A stretch of DNA of 5,145 nucleotides. Origin: Spirochaetales bacterium. Its GTDB lineage: Bacteria > Spirochaetota > Spirochaetia > JAGLYY01. Location: NCBI GenBank assembly GCA_023131935.1, contig JAGLYY010000244.1, forward strand, positions 1 through 5,145. Direction: 5' to 3'. The position numbers and the translations under genes were made by a program. Under the pieces are notes generated by a model, which was not told the origin of the DNA, did no database searches, and worked only from the letters and a program-made list of their open reading frames with translations. Numbering within the stretch: the first letter of the stretch is position 1; every line of letters starts with the position of its first letter. Below are positions 1 to 5,145 of the stretch, in pieces.

Positions 1-1340
1 GTTGCAAGGATGATGACGAGGATAACCGGAGTGAGATACTTAACGGTAAAGATCCAGAAACCACCGAATTTAAGCGAAGAGGTGGAATCGATATCCTTTG
101 CCACTTCATGGACGTTGAAGAACCAGGCGATGAGCACTGCTTCCAGGAGTCCGACGATTACAAGCCCCCAGTTCATCCAGTGATCGACAAGGTCCAGCCA
201 GTACAACCCCGCTTTGGTCGCGTAGAGAGTCCCAAGCAGGAATCCTACAGCACATACCCAGAAGGCCACCGTTTCCCGTTTCCATTTGAAGGTATCTTTA
301 ATACCGGTGATGATTGCTTCTACGAGGGAGAACGCGGAATCGATCCCCAGCGTAAGCAGCATGAGGAAGAAGGCAATCCCGAAAAGACTTTGAATTACCA
401 CACCTCCAGGCAAAGTCGCAATTGCGGCCGGATAGACAACGAAGGCCATACCGACCCCGCCGCTGCCGGCAACTTCAGCAACAGGCGCGCCCTGCTGGAA
501 TGCAAGGAATCCGAGGGTGGAGAATACCGCGAAACCCGCGAAAAATGAGGTTGAACAGTTCGCGAATGAGACGACCCACGCGTTTGTGTTGATGTCCGTA
601 TCCTTCGGCATATAGGACGAGTAAGCGATCATAATACCGAAACCGAGGGACAGCGAGAAGAAAATCTGTCCGTACGCGGCAAGCCAGATCTTTGGGTCCC
701 AGAGCTTTGAAAAATCGGGGTTCAAATAATATTCAAGGCCGTCGCCTGAACCCTTCAGGGTAATTCCACGGATGATTAAAATAAGAAGCAGGATCCATGG
801 AATACTGACTGTCCAGTTTACTACCTTTCCGACGATCTTTACCCCCTTAAAGACAATGAAGAAAATCGCGGCCCAGGTAAGGAAATTACCAATGACGATT
901 AACCATTGTACACCTCCAAGATTGAAGATCCCGTCGCTTATACCGAGTACTTTTCCGAAAAAGAAATCACCTTCTGCTCCGGACCATTTTACACCGATGG
1001 AATGTGCAACGTAGTTCCACGACCATCCCATGATAACGCAGTAGTAGATCGTTATCATTGCGGCGACAAGGAGGGCGAACCATCCAATATAATTCGCGCC
1101 CTTCTTGATGTTTCCGTAAGCCTCCGAAGGACCCTTTTGAGATCTGGCACCAAGATAATACTCAAGGGCGATCAGAGGGATACCGGTTGTGATAAGAGCG
1201 ATAACATAGGGGATAAAGAAAACAGCTCCGCCATTGCTCGCTGCCATATAAGGAAAACGCCACACGTTTCCAAGTCCAATGGCCGATCCTATGGCTGCCA
1301 TAATGAAAGCACCCCTGTTAGCCCATCTTTCTCTAGCCAC
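1..1340 (-). CDS. Sodium:neurotransmitter symporter (NSS/SNF, LeuT-fold), C-terminus cut by window edge
   Basis: Inner-membrane Na+-coupled symporter, probably for an amino acid or related amine; substrate not predictable. I translated the whole frame: 446 codons open to the left edge, with no stop or frameshift. LeuT has a little over 500 residues, so only the last membrane segment or so should be missing. TM1 carries the family signature SAIGLGNVWRFPY (residues 19-31; Asn25 and Arg28 match LeuT Asn27 and Arg30). Tyr99/Tyr100 in TM3 correspond to the LeuT Tyr108 region. TM6 has GQIFFSLSLGFG (224-235), almost identical to LeuT. TM7 has Asn261 and Ser265, with Ser where LeuT has Glu290. TM8 has LGIDSAF with Asp334-Ser335, as in animal transporters. 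The GTG start at 1340 is set by AAAGGAGGAA seven bases upstream and places the signature at the usual distance from the N-terminus. The gene has its own promoter and lies downstream of the lipoprotein gene on the same strand. Family assignment is secure. Confidence 0.97.
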   Translation of the reverse strand, partial: MARERWANRGAFIMAAIGSAIGLGNVWRFPYMAASNGGAVFFIPYVIALITTGIPLIALEYYLGARSQKGPSEAYGNIKKGANYIGWFALLVAAMITIYYCVIMGWSWNYVAHSIGVKWSGAEGDFFFGKVLGISDGIFNLGGVQWLIVIGNFLTWAAIFFIVFKGVKIVGKVVNWTVSIPWILLLILIIRGITLKGSGDGLEYYLNPDFSKLWDPKIWLAAYGQIFFSLSLGFGIMIAYSSYMPKDTDINTNAWVVSFANCSTSFFAGFAVFSTLGFLAFQQGAPVAEVAGSGGVGMAFVVYPAAIATLPGGVVIQSLFGIAFFLMLLTLGIDSAFSLVEAIITGIKDTFKWKRETVAFWVCAVGFLLGTLYATKAGLYWLDLVDHWMNWGLVIVGLLEAVLIAWFFNVHEVAKDIDSTSSLKFGGFWIFTVKYLTPVILVIILA

Positions 1341-1345
1341 TTCAC

Positions 1346-1355
1346 TTCCTCCTTT
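1346..1355 (-). promoter_or_regulatory. Ribosome binding site that fixes the GTG start of the symporter gene
   Basis: Reading the minus strand, AAAGGAGGAA ends five bases before the GTG at 1340-1338, and the GGAGG core is seven bases from it. A second GTG at 1345-1343 is out of frame and too close to the core. No in-frame ATG precedes the TM1 signature at an equally good distance, so GTG at 1340 is the supported start. Confidence 0.85.
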
Positions 1356-1373
1356 GGGGAAATAGTTTTTTTA

Positions 1374-1403
1374 AGGATAGGGCATGGATTACAGGGATGT
1401 CAA
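1374..1403 (-). promoter_or_regulatory. Sigma-70-type promoter of the symporter gene
   Basis: On the minus strand a perfect -35 hexamer TTGACA (1403-1398) is followed, after an 18-base spacer, by the -10-like TATCCT (1379-1374). Transcription would start near 1367, giving a leader of about 27 bases before the GTG. A run of seven A (1413-1407) and AT-rich sequence just upstream of the -35 could act as an UP element. The promoter lets the symporter gene be transcribed independently of the lipoprotein gene upstream. Confidence 0.7.
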
Positions 1404-1419
1404 TCATTTTTTTGAATAA

Positions 1420-1440
1420 TTATACATATATCAAGTATAA
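1420..1440. repeat. AT-rich inverted repeat upstream of the symporter promoter (possible operator)
   Basis: TTATAC (1420-1425) and GTATAA (1435-1440) are exact inverted copies separated by nine bases, centred about 29 bases upstream of the -35 hexamer's outer edge. The position would suit an activator binding a dimer site. The arms are only six bases of A/T-rich sequence, so chance is a real alternative and no regulator is identified. Confidence 0.3.
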
Positions 1441-1523
1441 ACATGAGGAACCGCTATGAATTTGATTGTTTCCAATTCCAATGAGATTTTATGAAAGGTT
1501 ATTAGCCGCCGCTCAATTTAAAA

Positions 1524-2489
1524 TTACCGGTCCACAAGGTTTCCCAGTTGAAATCGAACGATATAGGTGGGCTTTCCATCTTCAGAGTTGGTCTTTCTAT
1601 AACTCTCAAACCTTCCGAAGAAAGCTATATCCTCCCCAGGTTGTAAGTGATGGGGAAGTTGGACTTGGTCCTCTTGACCCTTGGGCGAAAAACTGAAAAA
1701 CACTTCCGGAATGATCCTGACATCCTCAAGTTCAGCAGGTTCCAGGAAAACCCGCACCTCAATTTCCAGTTGAAACAATTTAGAGAAGCCTGGAGTGGGT
1801 AGCCTCTTCCGGGTTTCACACCTGTCAATAATTCCGGCAATGTCAAAGTATTTCCCCCTGCTGTCAGTGAGGAATTCCGGAACATCTTCCCCTGACCCGG
1901 TTTTTGTCGGGAAGTGTGAAATCCCAACAGGTTCCGGTACCTTTTGAAGATCACAGAATGGTTCAAAGGGGAAGACATCTCCGGGAAGGTAAAAGGACAT
2001 TCCCAGGAATAGCCTGGGGATGTAACTGCCATCGTAAAATTCCTCTATGATGAAGATCGGGTCCTGTATTCGCTGGTAGGTCATTTCACCGAAGACAAGA
2101 GTAACAGCAGTACCGCTTAAAGAGGGATCCTCCCGGGTGTAGGGAGACCCCTCTTTTAAAGAGGCGCTGTACAGATAAACCCAGGTGGGCTTTGCTGTCC
2201 CATAGTTTTTTCCATAGAGATCGACGATTTCAAATTCCGTAAGTTCATAGGTTTTATAAGAGATCCCGGAAGAAAAATCAATGTACCAGAGGTCGAGATA
2301 CCGGCAGCCATCTATAAGATAGGTCCTGCAGCCATAGGAGAGTTCTCCTAAACGGTCCGTACCGATCCAGGTGCCCTGCCAATCGGGAAAGAGATCGGCG
2401 TGAGACCCGCAGCCGCCCTGAGAGAAGACGATGGAAAGTATAATCAGCAGAAAAATCCTCTGCCGGGTTAATAGTATGTATTTCATCAT
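1524..2489 (-). CDS. Putative secreted lipoprotein of unknown function
   Basis: A 321-residue protein I cannot assign to a family. The N-terminus looks like an export signal: basic residues Lys3, Arg9 and Arg11, a hydrophobic core at about 12-22 (IFLLIILSIVF), then SQGGC with Cys27 as the possible lipidated residue. Gln at -3 departs from the usual L-[AS]-[GA]-C lipobox, so lipidation is likely but unproven; ordinary signal-peptide cleavage nearby is the alternative. The mature part begins with a GTWIGTDRLGE stretch (about 39-49) and is rich in aromatic residues and predicted strands. The last 110 or so residues, with YFDIAGIID and later EDIAFFGRFESYR, have a vaguely OB-fold-like spacing, a weak impression only. 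AGGAAAG lies seven bases before the ATG at 2489; a second ATG follows at once, so 320 residues is possible. It is transcribed divergently from the permease operon and is too small for a typical oligopeptide-binding protein. Confidence 0.8.
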   Translation of the reverse strand: MMKYILLTRQRIFLLIILSIVFSQGGCGSHADLFPDWQGTWIGTDRLGELSYGCRTYLIDGCRYLDLWYIDFSSGISYKTYELTEFEIVDLYGKNYGTAKPTWVYLYSASLKEGSPYTREDPSLSGTAVTLVFGEMTYQRIQDPIFIIEEFYDGSYIPRLFLGMSFYLPGDVFPFEPFCDLQKVPEPVGISHFPTKTGSGEDVPEFLTDSRGKYFDIAGIIDRCETRKRLPTPGFSKLFQLEIEVRVFLEPAELEDVRIIPEVFFSFSPKGQEDQVQLPHHLQPGEDIAFFGRFESYRKTNSEDGKPTYIVRFQLGNLVDR

Positions 2490-2567
2490 TACATCGCTTT
2501 CCTATCACTCAAAGCTGGGGTAGTATATCACGGTAATCAATAAGCAACATCAAAACTGGAGCTAAGA
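2490..2567. promoter_or_regulatory. Divergent intergenic region between lipoprotein gene and permease operon
   Basis: This 78-bp region must carry the 5' signals of two divergent transcription units. It holds the lipoprotein's ribosome binding site (AGGAAAG, 2503-2497) and extended -10 (2530-2522), and the first permease's GGAG (2558-2561, six bases before its ATG). No convincing -35/-10 pair is visible for the rightward operon; TAATCA at 2534-2539 is the best -10-like string but has no good -35. ATCAA occurs twice (2536-2540 and 2549-2553), 13 bp apart, which could be half-sites or chance. Confidence 0.5.
2522..2530 (-). promoter_or_regulatory. Extended -10 promoter element of the lipoprotein gene
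   Basis: The minus strand reads TGATATACT: an extended -10 TGn (2530-2528) joined to TATACT (2527-2522), one mismatch from TATAAT. The -35 is poor, with TGTTGC (2549-2544) at 16 bases the nearest candidate, as expected for an extended -10 promoter. A start near 2515 would give a leader of about 25 bases. Confidence 0.55.
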
Positions 2568-3467
2568 ATGCGAAAGGCAGCAATTATTATCGGGATTATA
2601 CTATCGCTCTTCATTTTTACCCTGCTCTTCGCCGCTCTGCCGGAAATCCTCGCGATCCGCCAGGGACATCTTTACCTGAACTGGAAACAACCGTTCCAGG
2701 CTATCTCAGGGTACTTTGAGCGGATCCGGGAAGGAACAGTGTTTGAATACAGGATTGGCCCTTCCACACGGTATTTTCTGAAAGATTTTCCTTCCTTTAT
2801 GAGTACAAGCCTGTGTTATGTTTTTCTTTCCGGAGCACTGGGAACGACTCTTGGGATCATCCTCGGTATGAAATTCTCCGACCGGGAACGAAAAGTATAT
2901 CATGAGCTCCTGGGGATTCTCGGCAGCGTCCCCGATTTTATCATCATCATTTTGCTTCAGCTCGCTGTTATCAGTATCTATCTGGCAACGGGGCTGCGGA
3001 TCGCCCGGGTCGCAACCGGGGGATCCCATTCAGCGCTCCTGCTTCCTCTAATCGCCATGTCTCTTTTCCCCATGGTGTATGTAATGCGGTTGGTTTCCAA
3101 CCAGGCCCATGTCATCCGTGGGGAGCAGTACATCCTGAACGCCCATGCCCGGGGGATTCATAAGCGGTCTATATTCTTCCGCCATATCCTGCCCGGGGTG
3201 TTCCGGGGGGTAAAAAGTGAACTGCCCCGGGTTTTTGGACTCATTATGGCCAACCTTTTTATCGCTGAGAGGCTGTTCAATATGCCAGGGATTACCAGGA
3301 TCATTTTCTCCTACGGATTTCGCACCCCGCAATCATGGCGGCTTTCGGATTACCAGTATCACCTGGTTGTAAACTCTCTGTTAGCCCTCATTATCGTTTT
3401 TTTTGCAGCATACTTCTTAACCCTGCTTCTTATTACTATCGCGGAGAGGCTCTTCGGTCATGAATAA
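2568..3467 (+). CDS. Oligopeptide-type ABC transporter permease, OppB/DppB-like
   Basis: Inner-membrane subunit of an ABC importer of the oligopeptide/dipeptide/nickel class, expected to pair with the permease encoded next. Its 299 residues are close to the usual 305-340. TM1 is at about 4-28, followed by a long external segment (29-75), then TMs at about 78-101, 118-141, 153-176, 219-236 and 265-292. The cytoplasmic EAA-type loop that contacts the ATPase is at about 187-209 (ILNAHARGIHKRSIFFRHILP), with the invariant Gly196 and the terminal ILP. NMPGI (238-242) matches the FxxPGLG region after the loop. It is divergent: the usual PGDP motif after TM1 is absent and the region before TM2 is not canonical. 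GGAG lies six bases before the ATG. The stop lies inside the next gene, an 8-bp overlap implying translational coupling. Substrate cannot be read from the sequence: peptides, amino-acid conjugates or metal chelates all fit the class. Confidence 0.94.
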   Translation: MRKAAIIIGIILSLFIFTLLFAALPEILAIRQGHLYLNWKQPFQAISGYFERIREGTVFEYRIGPSTRYFLKDFPSFMSTSLCYVFLSGALGTTLGIILGMKFSDRERKVYHELLGILGSVPDFIIIILLQLAVISIYLATGLRIARVATGGSHSALLLPLIAMSLFPMVYVMRLVSNQAHVIRGEQYILNAHARGIHKRSIFFRHILPGVFRGVKSELPRVFGLIMANLFIAERLFNMPGITRIIFSYGFRTPQSWRLSDYQYHLVVNSLLALIIVFFAAYFLTLLLITIAERLFGHE

Positions 3468-4365
3468 AAAATTAATTGTTGCCCTCATCTTTCTTTCTAT
3501 CCTCTTCATTCTCACAATCTCGGGGCCTTTAATAGCCCCATATCCCGTATCCTATTCCGAAAACATCCGGGTCGTAGAAAGGGATGGCCGGACAGTTACC
3601 ATTATCAGCCCCACCCCTCCGGAAAAAAGACATCCTTTCGGCACGAATTTCTGGGGCTATGACATCCTGACCTTAATGCTCTATGGAATCCGGTATACCG
3701 TCCTGACAGCAGTCTCAGTCGCGTTTGGCAGGCTCCTTATCGGAACAATAATCGGCCTTTTTCTGGGAATGAAGGAGAAGAGACCGTTACGGATTCTCGA
3801 CATGAAAGGTTTAAATGGTATCCCGATCTTCCTTTTCATCTTCTTCCTTACCTTCCGGGTCAGCCTTGAGTCAGTTCTGCCAATGTGGGAGTTAATAAGC
3901 CTCCAGATTGTCCTCTTAACCGTTCTGGGACTGCCTCTGGTAATCTCCGTCATCGAAAGGAGAACCGCTAATCTTGCCGCGGAGGAATTTATCGAATCCG
4001 CCCGGTCTACCGGCGCCGGGACCGGCAGGATCATCCTGAAACACATCCTTCCCCACCTGAAAGAGGACCTGTTAATCCGTTTTTCCTCCGAGATGATTCT
4101 GACTCTCGGTCTCATCGGTCAGCTCGCGATCTTCAACATCTTCATCGGAGGGACCCATGTAACACGGAACCCCACGATGTTTCATTCGATTCTCCACGAG
4201 CTTGCCGGGCTTGTTGGAGCAGCCCGCTATTACCTGACACATGGCCAGTACCTCTTGCTATTCCCGCTTGGGGGCTATCTCTTTGTACTGATCACTTTTT
4301 ATCTGCTTTCCCGGGGACTGGAGGATTATTACCGGTCAACCTACCGGCAGGTTCAATATATTTAG
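3460..4365 (+). CDS. Oligopeptide-type ABC transporter permease, OppC/DppC-like
   Basis: Second membrane subunit of the same ABC importer. Its 301 residues fit the family. TM1 is at about 4-25, followed by IAPYPVSY, which resembles the start of the OppC N-terminal region. HPFGTNFWGYDIL (58-70) is the OppC hallmark HPLGTDxxGRDVL, with Asn for Asp and Tyr for Arg. The core TMs lie at about 78-103, 120-134, 145-165, 204-229 and 262-284. The EAA loop is at about 177-198 (FIESARSTGAGTGRIILKHILP), with Gly185 and the closing ILP. The C-terminus (about 268-292, LLSRGLEDYYR) matches the GxGLRDxLDP tail in position but not in its exact residues. Translation probably restarts at the ATG overlapping the previous stop; GGAGAGG lies 10 bases upstream. 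The PLP-enzyme gene follows after 20 bp. Class assignment is firm, substrate unknown. Confidence 0.95.
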   Translation: MNKKLIVALIFLSILFILTISGPLIAPYPVSYSENIRVVERDGRTVTIISPTPPEKRHPFGTNFWGYDILTLMLYGIRYTVLTAVSVAFGRLLIGTIIGLFLGMKEKRPLRILDMKGLNGIPIFLFIFFLTFRVSLESVLPMWELISLQIVLLTVLGLPLVISVIERRTANLAAEEFIESARSTGAGTGRIILKHILPHLKEDLLIRFSSEMILTLGLIGQLAIFNIFIGGTHVTRNPTMFHSILHELAGLVGAARYYLTHGQYLLLFPLGGYLFVLITFYLLSRGLEDYYRSTYRQVQYI

Positions 4366-4385
4366 GAGATATTTAAGGAGAAACC

Positions 4386-5145
4386 ATGGATTTCACCCCC
4401 ATTTGCCGCCCGACCCTCTTGATCCATCCGGTGAAAGCCCGGAACAACATCAGGATGATGACCGCGAAGGCGGAAAGAGCCGGCGCCCGTTTCCGCCCCC
4501 ATTTTAAAACCCACCAGAACAGGAAGGTGGGAGAGATCTTCAGGGAAGAGGGTACCCGGTCGATTACCGTCTCCTCGGTAATCATGGCGGAAGAATTCGC
4601 CGGCTGGGGATGGAAGGATATCACCATCGCCTTTCCGGTAAATCTCCGTGAATTAGAATCCATTACCCGGTTATCCCGGAAAGTAGACCTGAATCTTCTC
4701 GTGGAATCGGAAGAGGTCTGCCGTAAGCTTTCCAAAGTACTCCCGGAGGAAACAGGGATCTGGATCAAGATCGACTCAGGGGCCCGCCGGACCGGTATAC
4801 CTGTCGAAAATCCGCGGGAAGTCTACACCCTCGCGTCCCTCATCAAACAATTGCCGAATCTCAACCTCAAAGGGCTGCTTACCCACGCGGGCCACAGTTA
4901 CCATGGAGCTTCGGCAGCGGAAATACGGGGTATCTTTACTGAATCCCTTTCCAAACTGACCTCCCTCCGAAAAGATCTGCGGGAGAGAGGGGTTGGAGAG
5001 ATGGAAATTTCATGGGGAGACACCCCGACCTGCAGCCTCGTCGAGGATCTTTCGGGGGCAGATGAACTTAGGCCGGGAAACTTTGTGTTCTACGATCTCC
5101 AGCAGTATACCCTTGGGTCCTGCACCCAGGAGCAGATCGCCGCGG
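4386..5145 (+). CDS. Fold-type III PLP enzyme, D-threonine aldolase / DSD1-type D-serine dehydratase family, C-terminus cut by window edge
   Basis: Cytoplasmic PLP enzyme with an alanine-racemase-type N-terminal barrel. Family members cleave D-threonine or other D-3-hydroxy amino acids to glycine plus aldehyde, or dehydrate D-serine to pyruvate and ammonia. The 253 visible residues include RPHFKTHQ (37-44) with Lys41 as the expected PLP Schiff-base lysine, VSSVIMAEEF (62-71), KIDSGARRTGI (128-138) with the family's conserved RxGI, THAGHSY (166-172), SWGDTP (209-214) and RPGNFVFYD (229-237). All lie in the family's order and spacing. Family members run to roughly 360-430 residues; the missing C-terminal domain carries the metal ligands that would help separate aldolase from dehydratase. 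AAGGAG lies five bases before the ATG. The gene sits 20 bp after the second permease, so it is very probably in the same operon. An amino-acid racemase of this fold is the less likely alternative. Confidence 0.94.
   Translation, partial: MDFTPICRPTLLIHPVKARNNIRMMTAKAERAGARFRPHFKTHQNRKVGEIFREEGTRSITVSSVIMAEEFAGWGWKDITIAFPVNLRELESITRLSRKVDLNLLVESEEVCRKLSKVLPEETGIWIKIDSGARRTGIPVENPREVYTLASLIKQLPNLNLKGLLTHAGHSYHGASAAEIRGIFTESLSKLTSLRKDLRERGVGEMEISWGDTPTCSLVEDLSGADELRPGNFVFYDLQQYTLGSCTQEQIAA

Larger units (their letters stand above)
1341..1523. other. Intergenic region between symporter and lipoprotein genes
   Basis: This 183-bp AT-rich spacer lies between two genes on the minus strand. It holds the symporter's ribosome binding site and promoter, an AT-rich inverted repeat at 1420-1440 and two T runs (plus strand) at 1366-1372 and 1407-1413. 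I found no GC-rich hairpin followed by a T run for the upstream lipoprotein gene, so readthrough into the symporter is possible. The only small open frame seen, starting at the ATG at 1443 on the plus strand, is 13 codons and not credible. No RNA gene recognised. Confidence 0.6.

Noticed and set aside
108..1415. Several plus-strand open frames antisense to the symporter gene
   Set aside because: They lie opposite a fully open frame with clear family motifs, have charged low-information translations and lack credible ribosome binding sites.
1441..1523. Possible intrinsic terminator after the lipoprotein gene
   Set aside because: The only self-complementary pieces are four-base stems (ATTG/CAAT) without a following U run in the RNA.
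1625..2032. A second minus-strand open frame inside the lipoprotein gene
   Set aside because: It is a different frame of the same strand, has no family motif, and the 321-residue frame has a good ribosome binding site and signal sequence.
2278..2508. A minus-strand open frame starting upstream of the lipoprotein start
   Set aside because: It is out of frame with the lipoprotein and its own start would overlap the lipoprotein's ribosome binding site; no recognisable product.
2706..4115. Minus-strand open frames antisense to the permease genes
   Set aside because: They overlap genes with strong membrane-protein signatures and have no recognisable domains.
4373..4768. Minus-strand open frame antisense to the PLP-enzyme gene
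   Set aside because: The plus strand carries RPHFKTHQ and other family motifs in order; the antisense translation is arginine- and serine-rich noise.
1..5145. CRISPR array, tRNA or rRNA gene, insertion sequence
   Set aside because: No regularly spaced repeats, no cloverleaf-like or ribosomal sequence and no transposase or flanking inverted repeats were seen on either strand.

Overview
The window holds five protein-coding genes in two divergent groups. Both end genes are cut by the window edges. Dense coding, strong Shine-Dalgarno sequences and a sigma-70-like promoter indicate a bacterium. A putative lipoprotein with a loose lipobox and an oligopeptide-type ABC permease pair of unusual sequence would fit a spirochaete or a Firmicutes relative. 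That placement is a guess; nothing here fixes the taxon.

Left half, minus strand: the 3'-truncated gene at 1-1340 encodes a sodium:neurotransmitter symporter (NSS/SNF, LeuT fold). It starts at GTG behind a strong ribosome binding site and has its own promoter at about 1374-1403. A 183-bp gap separates it from the gene at 1524-2489, which encodes a secreted, probably lipid-anchored protein of no family I recognise.

Centre: a 78-bp divergent intergenic region (2490-2567) carries a clear extended -10 element for the lipoprotein gene. I see no convincing promoter for the rightward genes, although one must lie here or inside the lipoprotein gene.

Right half, plus strand: a tightly packed, probably translationally coupled operon. 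An OppB/DppB-like permease (2568-3467) overlaps an OppC/DppC-like permease (3460-4365) by 8 bp. A gene for a fold-type III PLP enzyme of the D-threonine aldolase / DSD1-type D-serine dehydratase family follows 20 bp later (4386 to beyond the right edge). The inference is an importer for a peptide or amino-acid-like compound whose cargo or product is handled by a D-amino-acid or D-hydroxyamino-acid enzyme. The solute-binding protein and ATPases are not in the window.

The two points most worth following are the permease/PLP-enzyme pairing and the symporter's ion sites. At four of five chloride-ligand positions and at the Na2 Asp-Ser pair, the symporter resembles animal chloride-dependent transporters more than LeuT.
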